From Salinarchaeum laminariae (GTDB taxonomy: Archaea; Halobacteriota; Halobacteria; Halobacteriales; Salinarchaeaceae), in NCBI RefSeq assembly GCF_023204835.1, contig NZ_CP096270.1, positions 3,054,907 to 3,118,906 on the forward strand: DNA of 64,000 bases. Reading direction: 5' to 3'. Shown here one piece after another: positions 52,732 to 61,760 of this stretch. A model generated the notes under the pieces. It did not search any database. It had not been told where the DNA came from and saw only the letters and a program-made list of their open reading frames with translations. Each line of letters starts with the position of its first letter. Position 1 is the first letter of the stretch. Made by a program: the position numbers and the translations under genes.

Positions 52732-52938
52732 GTCAGGGTGCTCGCGGGCGGTTGCTATGAGGGTGGCGATCGGTCGAGAGTCGGCCGTCGAGAAGCGGCC
52801 GAGCGGGTGGTGCTGTTGCAGACGGGCGACGATCCGAGAGGCGGCCGAAACCGAATGGCCGTCCGCAGATATGATCAGATATCTATTCGCGAAACGATCA
52901 CCACAAGAAATTTACCGGGAGTAGCGTAGGGCCTCGAT

Positions 52939-54498
52939 ATGCGATCACGGGTCCCCCACGCACGCTCCGATCGCGACGGCCCTCAGTCCGGGCCAGTTTC
53001 CACGCAGAGACGACGATTCCTCGCTGGAGCCACGAGCCTCGCGGCAGCCGCGGTCGCGGGCTGTCTGGATCGCGGTAGCGACGGATCGGGGGGAACCCAG
53101 GCCGCTTTCGAACCGAGTGAGGGCTGGCCAACCTACCGTGGCGATCGACAGCGAACCGGTCGCGCACCCGCAGAGGCCGGTCCAGGTGAGTCGCTATCGG
53201 TGGCGTGGGAGACCTCAGTGTACGACCTGATCGAGATGCGCGAGAACGTCTCCGCGGAGCGACCGGCGGAGGCGGACGACGAACCCGCCGCCACTGGCTA
53301 CTGCTCCGACGTAACCCTGACCGACGACCTCGCGCTCTGCTCGATGTACTATCAGCTACACGAGGAGGAAACGGACGGCACGTCCTGGGGTGGCGTCGTT
53401 GCACTCGACGCTGCCGGCGGATCGATCGAGTGGACGATACCAGGCACTCCGGCGATCATGCAGGCACCCTCCGTCGCCGCCGGAAAGCTCTATCTCGGCG
53501 TGATCTATCCGATGACCGCCGACACCGACGAGCCACACGTTCTCGTCGCCGACGCGACGTCGGGTGACGTGGTGCACAGACATGCCCACCCGGGCATGAC
53601 GCGGGGCGCGCCGACGTTCACGGAAAATAGTACCTACCTGATGGCCCCGAATGGAGCCGATTATGCGCTAGAGGCGATGGATCCGTCGGACGGCACGCAG
53701 CGCTGGACCGTGGACCCACCGACGCCGACGGCAGACGGACAACCACTGGCAGTACACGACGGATCGCTGCTCTACGCTGGCCACACCGACGACGATTCGA
53801 TCGACCTCGTTTCGCTGGCTACCGACTCCGGAGACGTTCAGTGGCGTCAGACTCCCGAACGTGAATCACATCCGTCGTACGCAGCCCCGGAAACGCTCGG
53901 GATGCCGGCGCTCGTCGGGGACAGCGGGTACGTGGCGGGGCCGTTCGACGGCTACTGGCGAGACGACGTCTACGGCGGCCCTCTCCACGCGTTCGCAGTC
54001 GATAGCGGTCAGACGCAGTGGCAGTTCCGGCCGGAGCCGGCCCCGTACAACGAGATCCTCGGAGGTCAGGACGCAGTTGACTTCTGTAAGGACGATGAGT
54101 CGTGTGAGGAACCCGAGTACGCTGCGCTCCACGGAACGCCACTTCCCATCGACGGCCAGGTCGTCGTCGGTGGCGTGGGCCGACCGGCGCAAAGTGGCGA
54201 ATCGCACGAGAAACACCGGCACCTCTACGCAGTGGACGGGTCGAACGGGTCGCTCGAGTGGTCGGTGCCAGGTGCCACTGCCTCGGCAGTCGCGGCGGGC
54301 GACGTGATCTACGCGACGATGACCGACGGCCGCGTCCAGGCAATGTCGACCGACGGAACGGTCCTGGACAGCGTCGAGACCGACGCGGGGGCCTCCCGGA
54401 GCAAGGCACCGGCAATCGGGCACGGACGCCTCTACGTGCAGTGGGGGTCGAACGGGAACAGTTTGCACAGTCCAGATACCGTCGCGGCTATCGAGTAA
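52939..54498 (+). CDS. PQQ-binding-like beta-propeller lipoprotein
   Basis: A 519-residue exported protein. RRRFLAGATSLAAAAVAGC (residues ~24-42) is a Tat twin-Arg signal with a lipobox. Downstream repeats such as WPTYRGDRQRTGRAP, GGVVALDAAGGSIEWTIPG, YALEAMDPSDGTQRWTVDPP, HAFAVDSGQTQWQF and LYAVDGSNGSLEWSVPG are blades of an outer-surface quinoprotein-like beta-propeller. PQQ or pyranose binding is not certain; several such proteins simply bind ligands. The only plausible start is ATG 52939, 23 residues before the signal. Confidence 0.88.
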   Translation: MRSRVPHARSDRDGPQSGPVSTQRRRFLAGATSLAAAAVAGCLDRGSDGSGGTQAAFEPSEGWPTYRGDRQRTGRAPAEAGPGESLSVAWETSVYDLIEMRENVSAERPAEADDEPAATGYCSDVTLTDDLALCSMYYQLHEEETDGTSWGGVVALDAAGGSIEWTIPGTPAIMQAPSVAAGKLYLGVIYPMTADTDEPHVLVADATSGDVVHRHAHPGMTRGAPTFTENSTYLMAPNGADYALEAMDPSDGTQRWTVDPPTPTADGQPLAVHDGSLLYAGHTDDDSIDLVSLATDSGDVQWRQTPERESHPSYAAPETLGMPALVGDSGYVAGPFDGYWRDDVYGGPLHAFAVDSGQTQWQFRPEPAPYNEILGGQDAVDFCKDDESCEEPEYAALHGTPLPIDGQVVVGGVGRPAQSGESHEKHRHLYAVDGSNGSLEWSVPGATASAVAAGDVIYATMTDGRVQAMSTDGTVLDSVETDAGASRSKAPAIGHGRLYVQWGSNGNSLHSPDTVAAIE

Positions 54499-54593
54499 CG
54501 CTACCAGTGACCGCAGTCCCTCGATCGATGCAGTCCAGTCCACCCCGATGCACCAGCTTCATTGTCCCGGCGTCGGTTGCTGACGCCGTATCC

Positions 54594-54857
54594 ATGGCAG
54601 AACAAGGTTCGATCGTCGGTGATATCGCAGGCAATCTGATCGCAGCGGCACTGATGATTTTCCTCGCCGTGTTGAGCTTCTTCGTGACGGTGTTCGTGGT
54701 CGACGCAGGCGCGAGCCTGGCGGGCTACGATAACAATCCGTACGTCGTCCAGTCGGCTGCGATCCTCGCAGGGTCGGCGATCATCGCGGGCGGTATCGCA
54801 CCGATCGGCGCGCTGAGCGGCATGGGCAGCGACGACCGCCGCGATCCCCTCGAGTAA
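54594..54857 (+). CDS. Small membrane protein, hypothetical
   Basis: An 87-residue protein with two long hydrophobic segments (LIAAALMIFLAVLSFFVTVFVVDA and VQSAAILAGSAIIAGGIAPIGAL) and an acidic tail. ATG 54594 (MAEQGSIVGDIAGN) is preferred because residues upstream in the longer frame are not membrane-like. No family is recognised. Confidence 0.6.
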   Translation: MAEQGSIVGDIAGNLIAAALMIFLAVLSFFVTVFVVDAGASLAGYDNNPYVVQSAAILAGSAIIAGGIAPIGALSGMGSDDRRDPLE

Positions 54858-54950
54858 CGATCGGATCGATCACCCGCGGCGCGCGCCGGGCCGCCGATTT
54901 CGATCGCCGGAGCGCCAGCGTTTTTCACGGACGGGCACGGACCCAGTAGC

Positions 54951-56153
54951 ATGCACGACTCCTCGCCGCTGGACGCCGCGCTCGCCGAGCACGGCGCCGA
55001 CGGATACGTTATCGACGCCGACGCGACCGAGGCCGACCAGTACTATCTCGCTGGTTTCGGTGCACCCGATCCCTTCGTCACCTGCTACACGCCCGACGGC
55101 ATCCACCTCCTGGTATCCGGGCTGGAGTACGGCCGGGCCACCGCCGAGAGTTCCGCCGACACCGTCTCGCGCAACGCCGACTACGAGTTCCGCGCGAACG
55201 TCGCAGAGTACGGCGCGCTCGAAGGCCGCGTTCGCACGATCGCCGCCTTCCTGGAGGACCACGGCGTCGAGCACGCGCTCGTTCCGGATCGATTCCCCAC
55301 CGCGACAGCGGACGGCCTCCGCGAGCAGGGAGTCGACGTGACCGCGGATCTCGAGGAGACCGTCACGACGATCCGCGCCCGCAAGACCGAGGAGGAGGTC
55401 GAGCACCTGAAAAGTGCACAGCGCGCCAACGAGGTCGCGATGGACCGCGCCGCGGATCTGATCGGCGGCGCAGAGATCGTCGAGGAGGGCGCGGGCGTGG
55501 ACGCGGTCGGCGGGCCAGTTCTGCACCACGAGGGAGAGCCACTCACCAGCGAGTTCGTCACGACCGAGATCGAGATCGCACTGCTGCGGGAGGGCTGTGC
55601 GCTCGACGAGACGATCGTCGCAGGTGGCGCCGACGGCGCGGATCCCCACGACCGCGGGAGCGGTCCGCTGCCCGCCCACGAGCCGATCGTCGTGGACATC
55701 TTCCCGCGAGACAAGGAGACGAAATTCCACGCGGACATGACCCGAACCTTCGTCCGCGGCGAGCCAAGCGAAGAGGTTCGCCGTCGCCACGAGGTCACTC
55801 TCGACGCCCAGCAGGCGGCATTCGACGCTATCGAGCCTGGCGCTACCGGCGAGGACGTCCACAACGCCGTCTGTGACGTCTACGAAGCCGAAGGGTACGA
55901 GACGCTCCGCAGCGACGACACCACCGAAACGGGGTTCATCCACGGAACGGGGCACGGACTCGGACTCGAAGTCCACGAGCTGCCCCGCCTCGCCCCCGAC
56001 GGCGCCGAGCTCGAACCGGGCCACGTCGTTACCGTCGAGCCGGGCGTCTACGATCCGGCCGTCGGCGGCATGCGGATCGAAGACGTGGTCGTGGTCACCG
56101 AGGACGGCTACGAGAACTACGTCGACTATCCCAAGGAGCTCGTGGTGGAGTAG
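54951..56153 (+). CDS. M24-family aminopeptidase (Xaa-Pro peptidase-like)
   Basis: A 400-residue metallopeptidase. After an N-terminal creatinase-like domain come the five dinuclear metal ligands of the M24 fold: VVDIFPRDK (Asp), FHADMTRTF (Asp), IHGTGHGLGLEVHE (His), VVTVEPGVY (Glu) and MRIEDVVVV (Glu). It would release N-terminal residues before proline in peptide recycling. A GTTTTTCACG box lies ~30 bases before the ATG. The length fits the family. Confidence 0.93.
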   Translation: MHDSSPLDAALAEHGADGYVIDADATEADQYYLAGFGAPDPFVTCYTPDGIHLLVSGLEYGRATAESSADTVSRNADYEFRANVAEYGALEGRVRTIAAFLEDHGVEHALVPDRFPTATADGLREQGVDVTADLEETVTTIRARKTEEEVEHLKSAQRANEVAMDRAADLIGGAEIVEEGAGVDAVGGPVLHHEGEPLTSEFVTTEIEIALLREGCALDETIVAGGADGADPHDRGSGPLPAHEPIVVDIFPRDKETKFHADMTRTFVRGEPSEEVRRRHEVTLDAQQAAFDAIEPGATGEDVHNAVCDVYEAEGYETLRSDDTTETGFIHGTGHGLGLEVHELPRLAPDGAELEPGHVVTVEPGVYDPAVGGMRIEDVVVVTEDGYENYVDYPKELVVE

Positions 56154-56257
56154 CGGCCCGTGGACGAGCGAACTGACCGAACTATCGCGAAAGCGTTACC
56201 GAGAGTTCGGAACGTGACACCCAGGGATACATAGTACGTGCGTTCAATGCCCGAAAT

Positions 56258-56470
56258 ATGCCCTCCCAGGACCGCGATATTATCGACAAAATCGGTCGTA
56301 CCCTCGTCGTTGCCTTCCTCATCTATCTCACGACGTACCTGCTTCTGTTTGGTAGCAGCTTGTACGGTGTTAGCACCCCGCTGCTTCTGGATATTTTCCT
56401 CGGCTTCTTCATCGTGTTTGCAGGATTCACGCTGTATTACTATCGAAATCCAGAGGAGGCCGCGGGGTAG
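56258..56470 (+). CDS. Small two-helix membrane protein, hypothetical
   Basis: A 70-residue protein with two hydrophobic helices (IGRTLVVAFLIYLTTYLLLFG and LLLDIFLGFFIVFAGFTLYYY) flanked by charged ends, the polar start (MPSQDRDIIDK) and the tail RNPEEAAG. The composition and short length support a real small membrane protein, but no family is recognised. Confidence 0.6.
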   Translation: MPSQDRDIIDKIGRTLVVAFLIYLTTYLLLFGSSLYGVSTPLLLDIFLGFFIVFAGFTLYYYRNPEEAAG

Positions 56471-56596
56471 CCACCTGGATCAGTCGCCGAACGACGATTC
56501 CGTCGCCGACGGGTTCGACACTGTCAAAGAAAGCGTTCCGACGGCATCGAGTGCGGGCTGCAATCGCTCCATGCGCAGTAAACCCACCCCGAGGCG

Positions 56597-56881
56597 TCAG
56601 TCCGCGCGATCGAGGCCGGAGAACGCGCCGTCGGATTCGGTCTCCTCGTCGTCGGTCGTGGCGTTCCGCAGCCGATCCAGTCCGAGCGTCGCCACGAACA
56701 GCGCGCCGCCGAGATACAACAGTGACTGCGGGTCGACGACGATTCGCGAGACGAGCGTAGAGCCGTAGCCAATCACCGTGACGAGGTAGCCGAGGATCGA
56801 GGCCGTCCACCCGAGCCCAGTAATGCCGGCGAGCTGATTCAGCGCATCGCGATCCTGCGTCAGATAGTCGAGGCGTGACAT
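56597..56881 (-). CDS. Small membrane protein, hypothetical
   Basis: A 94-residue protein with about two to three hydrophobic segments (LAGITGLGWTASILGYLVTVIGYGSTLVSRI and LLYLGGALFVATLGLDRL) and an acidic tail ATTDDEETESDGAFSGLDRAD. It is divergent to the TyrA-like gene (163 bases apart). No family is recognised. Confidence 0.6.
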   Translation of the reverse strand: MSRLDYLTQDRDALNQLAGITGLGWTASILGYLVTVIGYGSTLVSRIVVDPQSLLYLGGALFVATLGLDRLRNATTDDEETESDGAFSGLDRAD

Positions 56882-57044
56882 GGAGATGTGGGCGGTACGC
56901 CGATCCTACTCCGGACCGGTACAAGAGTGTAGTTTCGGGGAACGTGTTGCGTTGTTACCAGTCGCTGAGGGGCACTCCAACGGCGCAAAGAGCCGTCGGA
57001 CCGAGAGGGCGGATTTTTCCCCACCCGGCCGAAACGAGGTAGCA

Positions 57045-57875
57045 ATGGAGCTACTCGTCGTGGGCGCGGGCACCATGGGTCGGTGGATCGCCCGCACCGT
57101 CGATGCCGACGTTGCGTTCGCGGACCGCGATCCAGCGGCCGCCGAGGCCGCCGCGGAGGCCGTGGGCGGACGCACCGTCGCACTCGACGGCGCGGAGACG
57201 TTCGAGGTCGTCTGTCTCGCCGTTCCGATGTCTGCAGTCGAGGGGACGATCGCCGAACAGGCGGATCGAGCCCGGCACGCGATCGTCGACGTCGCCGGAG
57301 AGATGGAGCGCCCGATCGCCGCGATGACCGAGCACGGCGCCGACCTCGAGCGGGCCAGCCTGCATCCCCTCTTCGCACCCGAGAACGCGCCGGGGACGGT
57401 CGCCGTCGTCGTGGACGCGGCGGGCCCCTCTGTCGACGCGCTGCTGGCGGCTCTCGAGGCTGCCGGAAACGAACTCGTCGCCACTACCCCCGAGGAACAC
57501 GATCGCGCGATGGAGAGCGTCCAGGCGTCGGCCCACGCCGCGATCGTCGCGTACGGACTCGCGAGAGAGTCGGTTCCCGAGGGGTTCGCGACCCCGGTCT
57601 CTATCGCGCTCGACGAACTGCTCGAACAGGTGACTGACGGGGATCCCGGCGTCTACGCCGAAATCCAGGATCGGTTCGACGGCGCAGACGCCGTCGCCGA
57701 CGCAGCCGCGACGATCGAGGGCGCCGACCTCGAGGAGCTTCGAGAGCTGTTCGCGGCGGCGCGACCCGACGATGCTGTGGACGATCACTCCTCAGACGAA
57801 CATGCTGCCGACAACCGCTCCGCCGACGACCACCCCACACACGACCAGCCCACCGACGGCGAGGACGATGCCTGA
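57045..57875 (+). CDS. tyrA: Prephenate/arogenate dehydrogenase-like protein (TyrA family)
   Basis: A 276-residue protein. MELLVVGAGTMGRWIARTVDADVAFADRD is the NAD(P)-binding Rossmann start, and VVCLAVPMSAVEGTI, RHAIVDVAGEMERPI and LERASLHPLFAPENA match prephenate dehydrogenases, which make the tyrosine precursor. Family Arg/His residues of the substrate site lie in the SLHPLFAP loop. An odd His/Asp-rich tail follows (DDHSSDEHAADNRSADDHPTHDQPTDGEDDA, residues 246-276). Its stop overlaps the next gene's start by eight bases, so the genes are coupled. The annotation as tyrosine-route enzyme is likely but not certain. Confidence 0.82.
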   Translation: MELLVVGAGTMGRWIARTVDADVAFADRDPAAAEAAAEAVGGRTVALDGAETFEVVCLAVPMSAVEGTIAEQADRARHAIVDVAGEMERPIAAMTEHGADLERASLHPLFAPENAPGTVAVVVDAAGPSVDALLAALEAAGNELVATTPEEHDRAMESVQASAHAAIVAYGLARESVPEGFATPVSIALDELLEQVTDGDPGVYAEIQDRFDGADAVADAAATIEGADLEELRELFAAARPDDAVDDHSSDEHAADNRSADDHPTHDQPTDGEDDA

Positions 57876-59382
57876 CCGCGAAGCGATCCGGTCGAACGCA
57901 AAGTACCTTCGCCAGGTCAGACCGATCGACCCCGAGGAGATCAGCGAGTACGTCGAAGGCGGTCCTCATCCCGCCGTCGTGCGGCAGGTGCTCCGCGAGG
58001 AGGCGTTCGATCTCGGCCTCACCGAACGCGACGACGGGACGTTCGTTCCGATCGAGACGGGCACGATCGAACCGCCGCGACTGCCGATCGCCGCATTTCC
58101 GGACGAGTACACCCGCGCGCTCGAAAACCAGCTCGTCGACGCCTACGGCTCGGACTGGCACCGCGGCAGCTCCGGCGACGCGCTGCGCGAGGCGATCCGG
58201 GAGCTGAAAGAGGCCTACCACCAGGGCTGGTCGGTTGCCTACGACGACGAGACCGCCGCACTCGCCTACGCAATCTACCACCTGCCGGACTACTACGCCG
58301 CGATCCAGTACGTCGTGAGCGAGCTGGCCGAGGTCGGGCTTCTCGATCGGAGACTGCGAGTGCTCGAGGTCGGTGCTGGCGCCGGTGGTCCAGCGCTGGG
58401 CATTGCCGACGCAGTACCGGAGGACGCACTGCTGCGCTACGACGCGATCGAGCCCAGTGCCAGCGCCGACGTCCTCGAAGAGATGCTCGAGGCCGCGGGG
58501 CCCCACGTCGAATCGACGATCCACCGCACGACGGCCGAAGCGTTCGAGCCGGGCGAGGCTGACGCGACCGACGCGCCCGGAACGGACGGAGAGGACGCCA
58601 CAGCCTACGACCTCGTGGTGTTCGCGAACGTCCTCAGCGAGCTCGACGATCCCGTCGCGACTGCGCGGCGCTACGCAGAGTTCCTCGCAGACGACGGAGC
58701 GTTGGTGTTGCTCTCGCCGGCCGATCGGCGCACCTCCGGGGTCCTCCGCGGCGTCGAACGCGCACTCTCTGCGGGCCTCGAACCACAGGGTCTCGGCGAC
58801 GTCTCCGGCCTGCCCGATCCCGACGATCCCGCGGACGATTCGCTGGCGACGGTGTTCTCGCCGTCGGTCAGACTCTGGCCGAACCAGGTCCCGGCGGACG
58901 AAGGCTGGTCCTTTGCGGTCCAGCCCGATCTCGATGTGCCGGCGTTCCAACAACACCTCGACGATCCAGCGGGCGCCTCGGGCGAGTTCGTCAACGTCGA
59001 CGTCCAGTACGCCTACGCGACGCTCCGGTGGGACGGCGAGCGCCGCGTCGAATTCACGCCGGACCGCGGCGACTGGGCGCCACTCGCGGAGTCTGGAAAT
59101 CACGTCTCCGAACGCGTCGACTGCGTGGCGATCAAACTGTCCGACGACCTCTCCGAGGGCGGCCACCCGCTGTTCCGCATCGGCGACGGCAGCCAGACCG
59201 TCGATCACTTCGCCGTGCTGACCAAGGAGACGGCCCTCAACGACTCGCTTCCAGCGGCCGAGTACGGCGATTTGCTGACCTTCGAGTCCGTGCTGGTCCT
59301 CTGGAACGACGACGAAGCCGCTTACAACCTCGTCGTCGACGGCGAGACGATCGTCGAATCAGTGGACGCACCTGTTCGGTAG
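57868..59382 (+). CDS. Rsm22-family (METTL17-like) methyltransferase
   Basis: A 504-residue protein resembling Rsm22/METTL17, a methyltransferase-like ribosome assembly factor of mitochondria that has archaeal relatives. Readable features: N-terminal helical part, SAM motif RVLEVGAGAGGPALGIADAV (~residues 167-185), YDLVVFANVLSELDDPVATARRYAEFLADDGALVLLSPADRRTSGVLRGVERAL, and C-terminal HLFRIG-like strands. Only one cysteine is present, so the iron-sulfur ligands described for METTL17 are absent. The start ATG 57868 lies inside the end of the TyrA-like gene. Its stop codon at 59380-59382 is inside a 23-bp tandem repeat. Confidence 0.8.
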   Translation: MPDREAIRSNAKYLRQVRPIDPEEISEYVEGGPHPAVVRQVLREEAFDLGLTERDDGTFVPIETGTIEPPRLPIAAFPDEYTRALENQLVDAYGSDWHRGSSGDALREAIRELKEAYHQGWSVAYDDETAALAYAIYHLPDYYAAIQYVVSELAEVGLLDRRLRVLEVGAGAGGPALGIADAVPEDALLRYDAIEPSASADVLEEMLEAAGPHVESTIHRTTAEAFEPGEADATDAPGTDGEDATAYDLVVFANVLSELDDPVATARRYAEFLADDGALVLLSPADRRTSGVLRGVERALSAGLEPQGLGDVSGLPDPDDPADDSLATVFSPSVRLWPNQVPADEGWSFAVQPDLDVPAFQQHLDDPAGASGEFVNVDVQYAYATLRWDGERRVEFTPDRGDWAPLAESGNHVSERVDCVAIKLSDDLSEGGHPLFRIGDGSQTVDHFAVLTKETALNDSLPAAEYGDLLTFESVLVLWNDDEAAYNLVVDGETIVESVDAPVR

Positions 59383-59516
59383 CGGGTCGGTCGTGTGTCC
59401 TGTAGCGGGTCGGCCGGTTGTCCTGTAGCGGGTCGGCCGGTTGTCCTGTAGCGGGTCGGCCGGTTGTCCTGTAGCGGGTCGGCCGGTTGTCCTGTAGCGG
59501 GTTGGTCGGTTGTCGG
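59379..59516 (+). repeat. Six tandem copies of a 23-bp repeat at the end of the Rsm22-like gene
   Basis: Units start at 59379, 59402, 59425, 59448, 59471 and 59494. The core is GTAGCGGGTCGGCCGGTTGT plus CCT; the first (with the stop codon TAG) and the sixth units have a few changes, the middle four are identical. The unit length is not a multiple of three and the repeat is outside the coding region except its first few bases. No gene follows until 59734; the remaining ~217 bases hold nothing I can support. The repeat could be a variable-number repeat, a terminator-like structure or a recombination by-product. Confidence 0.9.
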
Positions 59517-59733
59517 GTGGCGGAGCCAGTCGTTTGGACTGGGGAGGCGAAGCGGCGTTTTCGCATGCGCTCGGCGGTCTACTCGGCGATATCGATCGTG
59601 CGTTAGTCATGCACGTTCGCGAATGGCTAACATTCCGCGGACAGCAACGTTACAAGGCAGGATCCCTTGATAGAGGTATTGTGACCCCTCCGCACGCCTG
59701 CGCGGGACGACGGAACGCCGGTACTCACTCACA

Positions 59734-60714
59734 ATGACGGACACGAACACATCACGAGTCGAGGACGCTTCGCTGGAGGGGACGGTCGAACCACTGCCGA
59801 TCGACGCGGCCGGCGACGTCGCTGCCGACGTCGTCGAGAACGTCGAACGGGTGATGGTCGGGCAACGGGCGACGATCGAACACGTCTTCGGGGCGCTGCT
59901 GGCCGGGGGCCACGTCCTCCTCGAGGACGTGCCAGGGGTCGGCAAGACGATGCTCGTCCGGTCGCTCTCGCGATCGGTCGACTGCTCCTTCGGCAGGGTG
60001 CAGTTCACGCCCGACCTCCTGCCTTCCGACGTCACCGGCGTGAGCGTCTACAATCAGCAGACCAGCGAGTTCGAGTTCCAGCCCGGCCCCGTCTTCGCGA
60101 ACCTCGTGCTCGGCGACGAGATCAACCGAGCGCCGCCGAAGACGCAGTCGGCGCTGCTGGAAGCGATGGAAGAAGAGCAGGTGACCGTCGACGGCGAGAC
60201 CCGGTCGCTGCCGAACCCATTCACCGTGGTCGCGACCCAGAACGCCGTCGAGCCGAACCGGACCTACGAGCTGCCGATGGCCGAGCTCGATCGCTTCATG
60301 AAGAAGCTCTCCGTGGGCTACCCGGACGCCGAGCAGGAGTCGGAGATGATCGATCGCGTGCTGGGAACGCACCCGATCGACGACCTCTCGCCCGTCACCG
60401 ACGTCGAGACGCTCCAGCGACTGAGCCGCACCGTCGCGGAAGCGACCGTCCGCGAACCGGTACGGTCCTACGCGACGGAGCTGGCCCGGTTCACCCGAGA
60501 GAACGCCGAACTTGGGGTCAGCCCGCGCGGGACGGTGACGCTCCTGCAGGCCGCACAGGCCCGGGCCGTCCTCGACGGTCGCGAGTTCGTCGTGCCCGAC
60601 GACGTGAAGACCGAGGCCAGGCCTGTCCTGACACACCGCCTCCGAACTGGGGTCGAGGGTGAGTCCCCGGAAGACCTGCTCGACCGGGCACTACAGAGCG
60701 TGACGCCGGAGTAA
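59734..60714 (+). CDS. MoxR-type AAA+ ATPase
   Basis: A 326-residue AAA+ chaperone-type ATPase. Walker A is LEDVPGVGKTMLVRSLS, Walker B NLVLGDEINRAPPKTQSALLEAMEEEQVT, sensor TQNAVEPNRTYELPMAELDRFMKKL, followed by a helical C-lid with VSPRGTVTLLQAAQARAVLDGREFVVPDDVK. MoxR ATPases are linked to insertion of metals or folding of von Willebrand/protease-type complexes. It forms a 5-base-spaced operon with the DUF58 gene. Confidence 0.93.
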   Translation: MTDTNTSRVEDASLEGTVEPLPIDAAGDVAADVVENVERVMVGQRATIEHVFGALLAGGHVLLEDVPGVGKTMLVRSLSRSVDCSFGRVQFTPDLLPSDVTGVSVYNQQTSEFEFQPGPVFANLVLGDEINRAPPKTQSALLEAMEEEQVTVDGETRSLPNPFTVVATQNAVEPNRTYELPMAELDRFMKKLSVGYPDAEQESEMIDRVLGTHPIDDLSPVTDVETLQRLSRTVAEATVREPVRSYATELARFTRENAELGVSPRGTVTLLQAAQARAVLDGREFVVPDDVKTEARPVLTHRLRTGVEGESPEDLLDRALQSVTPE

Positions 60715-60719
60715 CGACG

Positions 60720-61760
60720 ATGGACACACAGCTCACGCGCCGCGGCAAGGCAGTCGCCGCCCTCACCGTCGTCTGCGTCCTCCTCGCCGCGGTGTTCGGT
60801 GCCCGATCACTCAACGCCGTGGTCGCACCGGGGCTGGTCGCACTCGCAGCGAGCGTCCTCGTCGTTCGACGCTCGGGCACACCGACGGTGAAGCGGACAG
60901 TCCCCCCGGATGGTCACCCCGACGAGACCCACCAGGCCACCCTCGCGGTCGAGGACTGTGGCCCAGGACACTACGAACTCCGGGATATCCTCGGCTCGGG
61001 CTTCCGAGCTGCGGGGGGAAGCCACCACGTCACCGAGACCGACCGAACGATCCGGTACGACGTCGAGTACGACCACCGAGGGACTCACGAGTTCGGTCCG
61101 GTTCGCGGGACGGTCACCGACGTCTTCGGCCTCGCGTCGCAGTCGATCAGGATCGACTCCGTCGACGAGGTGCTCGTCTACCCGCGGCTCGTCGATCCGC
61201 CGACGGCGGTCCGATCTGTGCTGGAGACCGTCGTCGACCTCGAACGACAGCCGGGCCGGGACGAGTTCGACTCGCTCCGCGAGTACGTTCGCGGCGACTC
61301 CCCACGGGACGTTCACTGGAAATCGAGCGCCAAGCAGCCCGACGACGAGCTCGTCGTCAAGGAGTTTCTCGGCACGACTCCGACGGATTCGGTACGTATC
61401 GCTGTGGACGCCAGCGGACCGCGGTCGAGCGTGGACGCAGCCGCCCGCGCTGCAGCAAGCGTCGCGATCACACTGCTCGACGAGGGCGTCGAGGTCGGGC
61501 TCGAGACCCCCGACGCGTCCGTGCCGGCGAACGTCGGATCTGACCAGCGGACGGCGATTCTCGCGACGCTCGCCCGGCTTCGCACCGGGACCCCCGACGG
61601 CACCGACGAGACGATCCGGATTTCGACCGACGGCGACGGGGCGCTCGTCCACGCCGGCGGGCACTCCGTCCGATTCGAGAGCGGCGGAGCGCCCAGTTCG
61701 ATCACTGGCGGAGCCGAGAGTGCACCGAGGACCGACGAGCGAACCGAGGTGGCATCGTGA
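60720..61760 (+). CDS. DUF58 domain protein
   Basis: A 346-residue protein with two N-terminal membrane helices (LTRRGKAVAALTVVCVLLAAVFGARSLNAVVAPGLVALAASVLVV), a beta-rich outer/inner middle (RDILGSGFRAAGG, VEYDHRGTHEFGPVRGTVTDVFGLASQSI) and the DUF58 signature DEFDSLREYVRGDSPRDVHWKSSAKQPDDELVVKEFLG. DUF58 proteins accompany MoxR ATPases, as here. The stop overlaps the next GTG start by four bases (GTGA), so the three genes are coupled. Confidence 0.93.
   Translation: MDTQLTRRGKAVAALTVVCVLLAAVFGARSLNAVVAPGLVALAASVLVVRRSGTPTVKRTVPPDGHPDETHQATLAVEDCGPGHYELRDILGSGFRAAGGSHHVTETDRTIRYDVEYDHRGTHEFGPVRGTVTDVFGLASQSIRIDSVDEVLVYPRLVDPPTAVRSVLETVVDLERQPGRDEFDSLREYVRGDSPRDVHWKSSAKQPDDELVVKEFLGTTPTDSVRIAVDASGPRSSVDAAARAAASVAITLLDEGVEVGLETPDASVPANVGSDQRTAILATLARLRTGTPDGTDETIRISTDGDGALVHAGGHSVRFESGGAPSSITGGAESAPRTDERTEVAS

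Noticed and set aside
59379-59516. CRISPR-like array
   Set aside because: The copies are contiguous 23-bp tandem repeats without unique spacers, and no cas genes are nearby.
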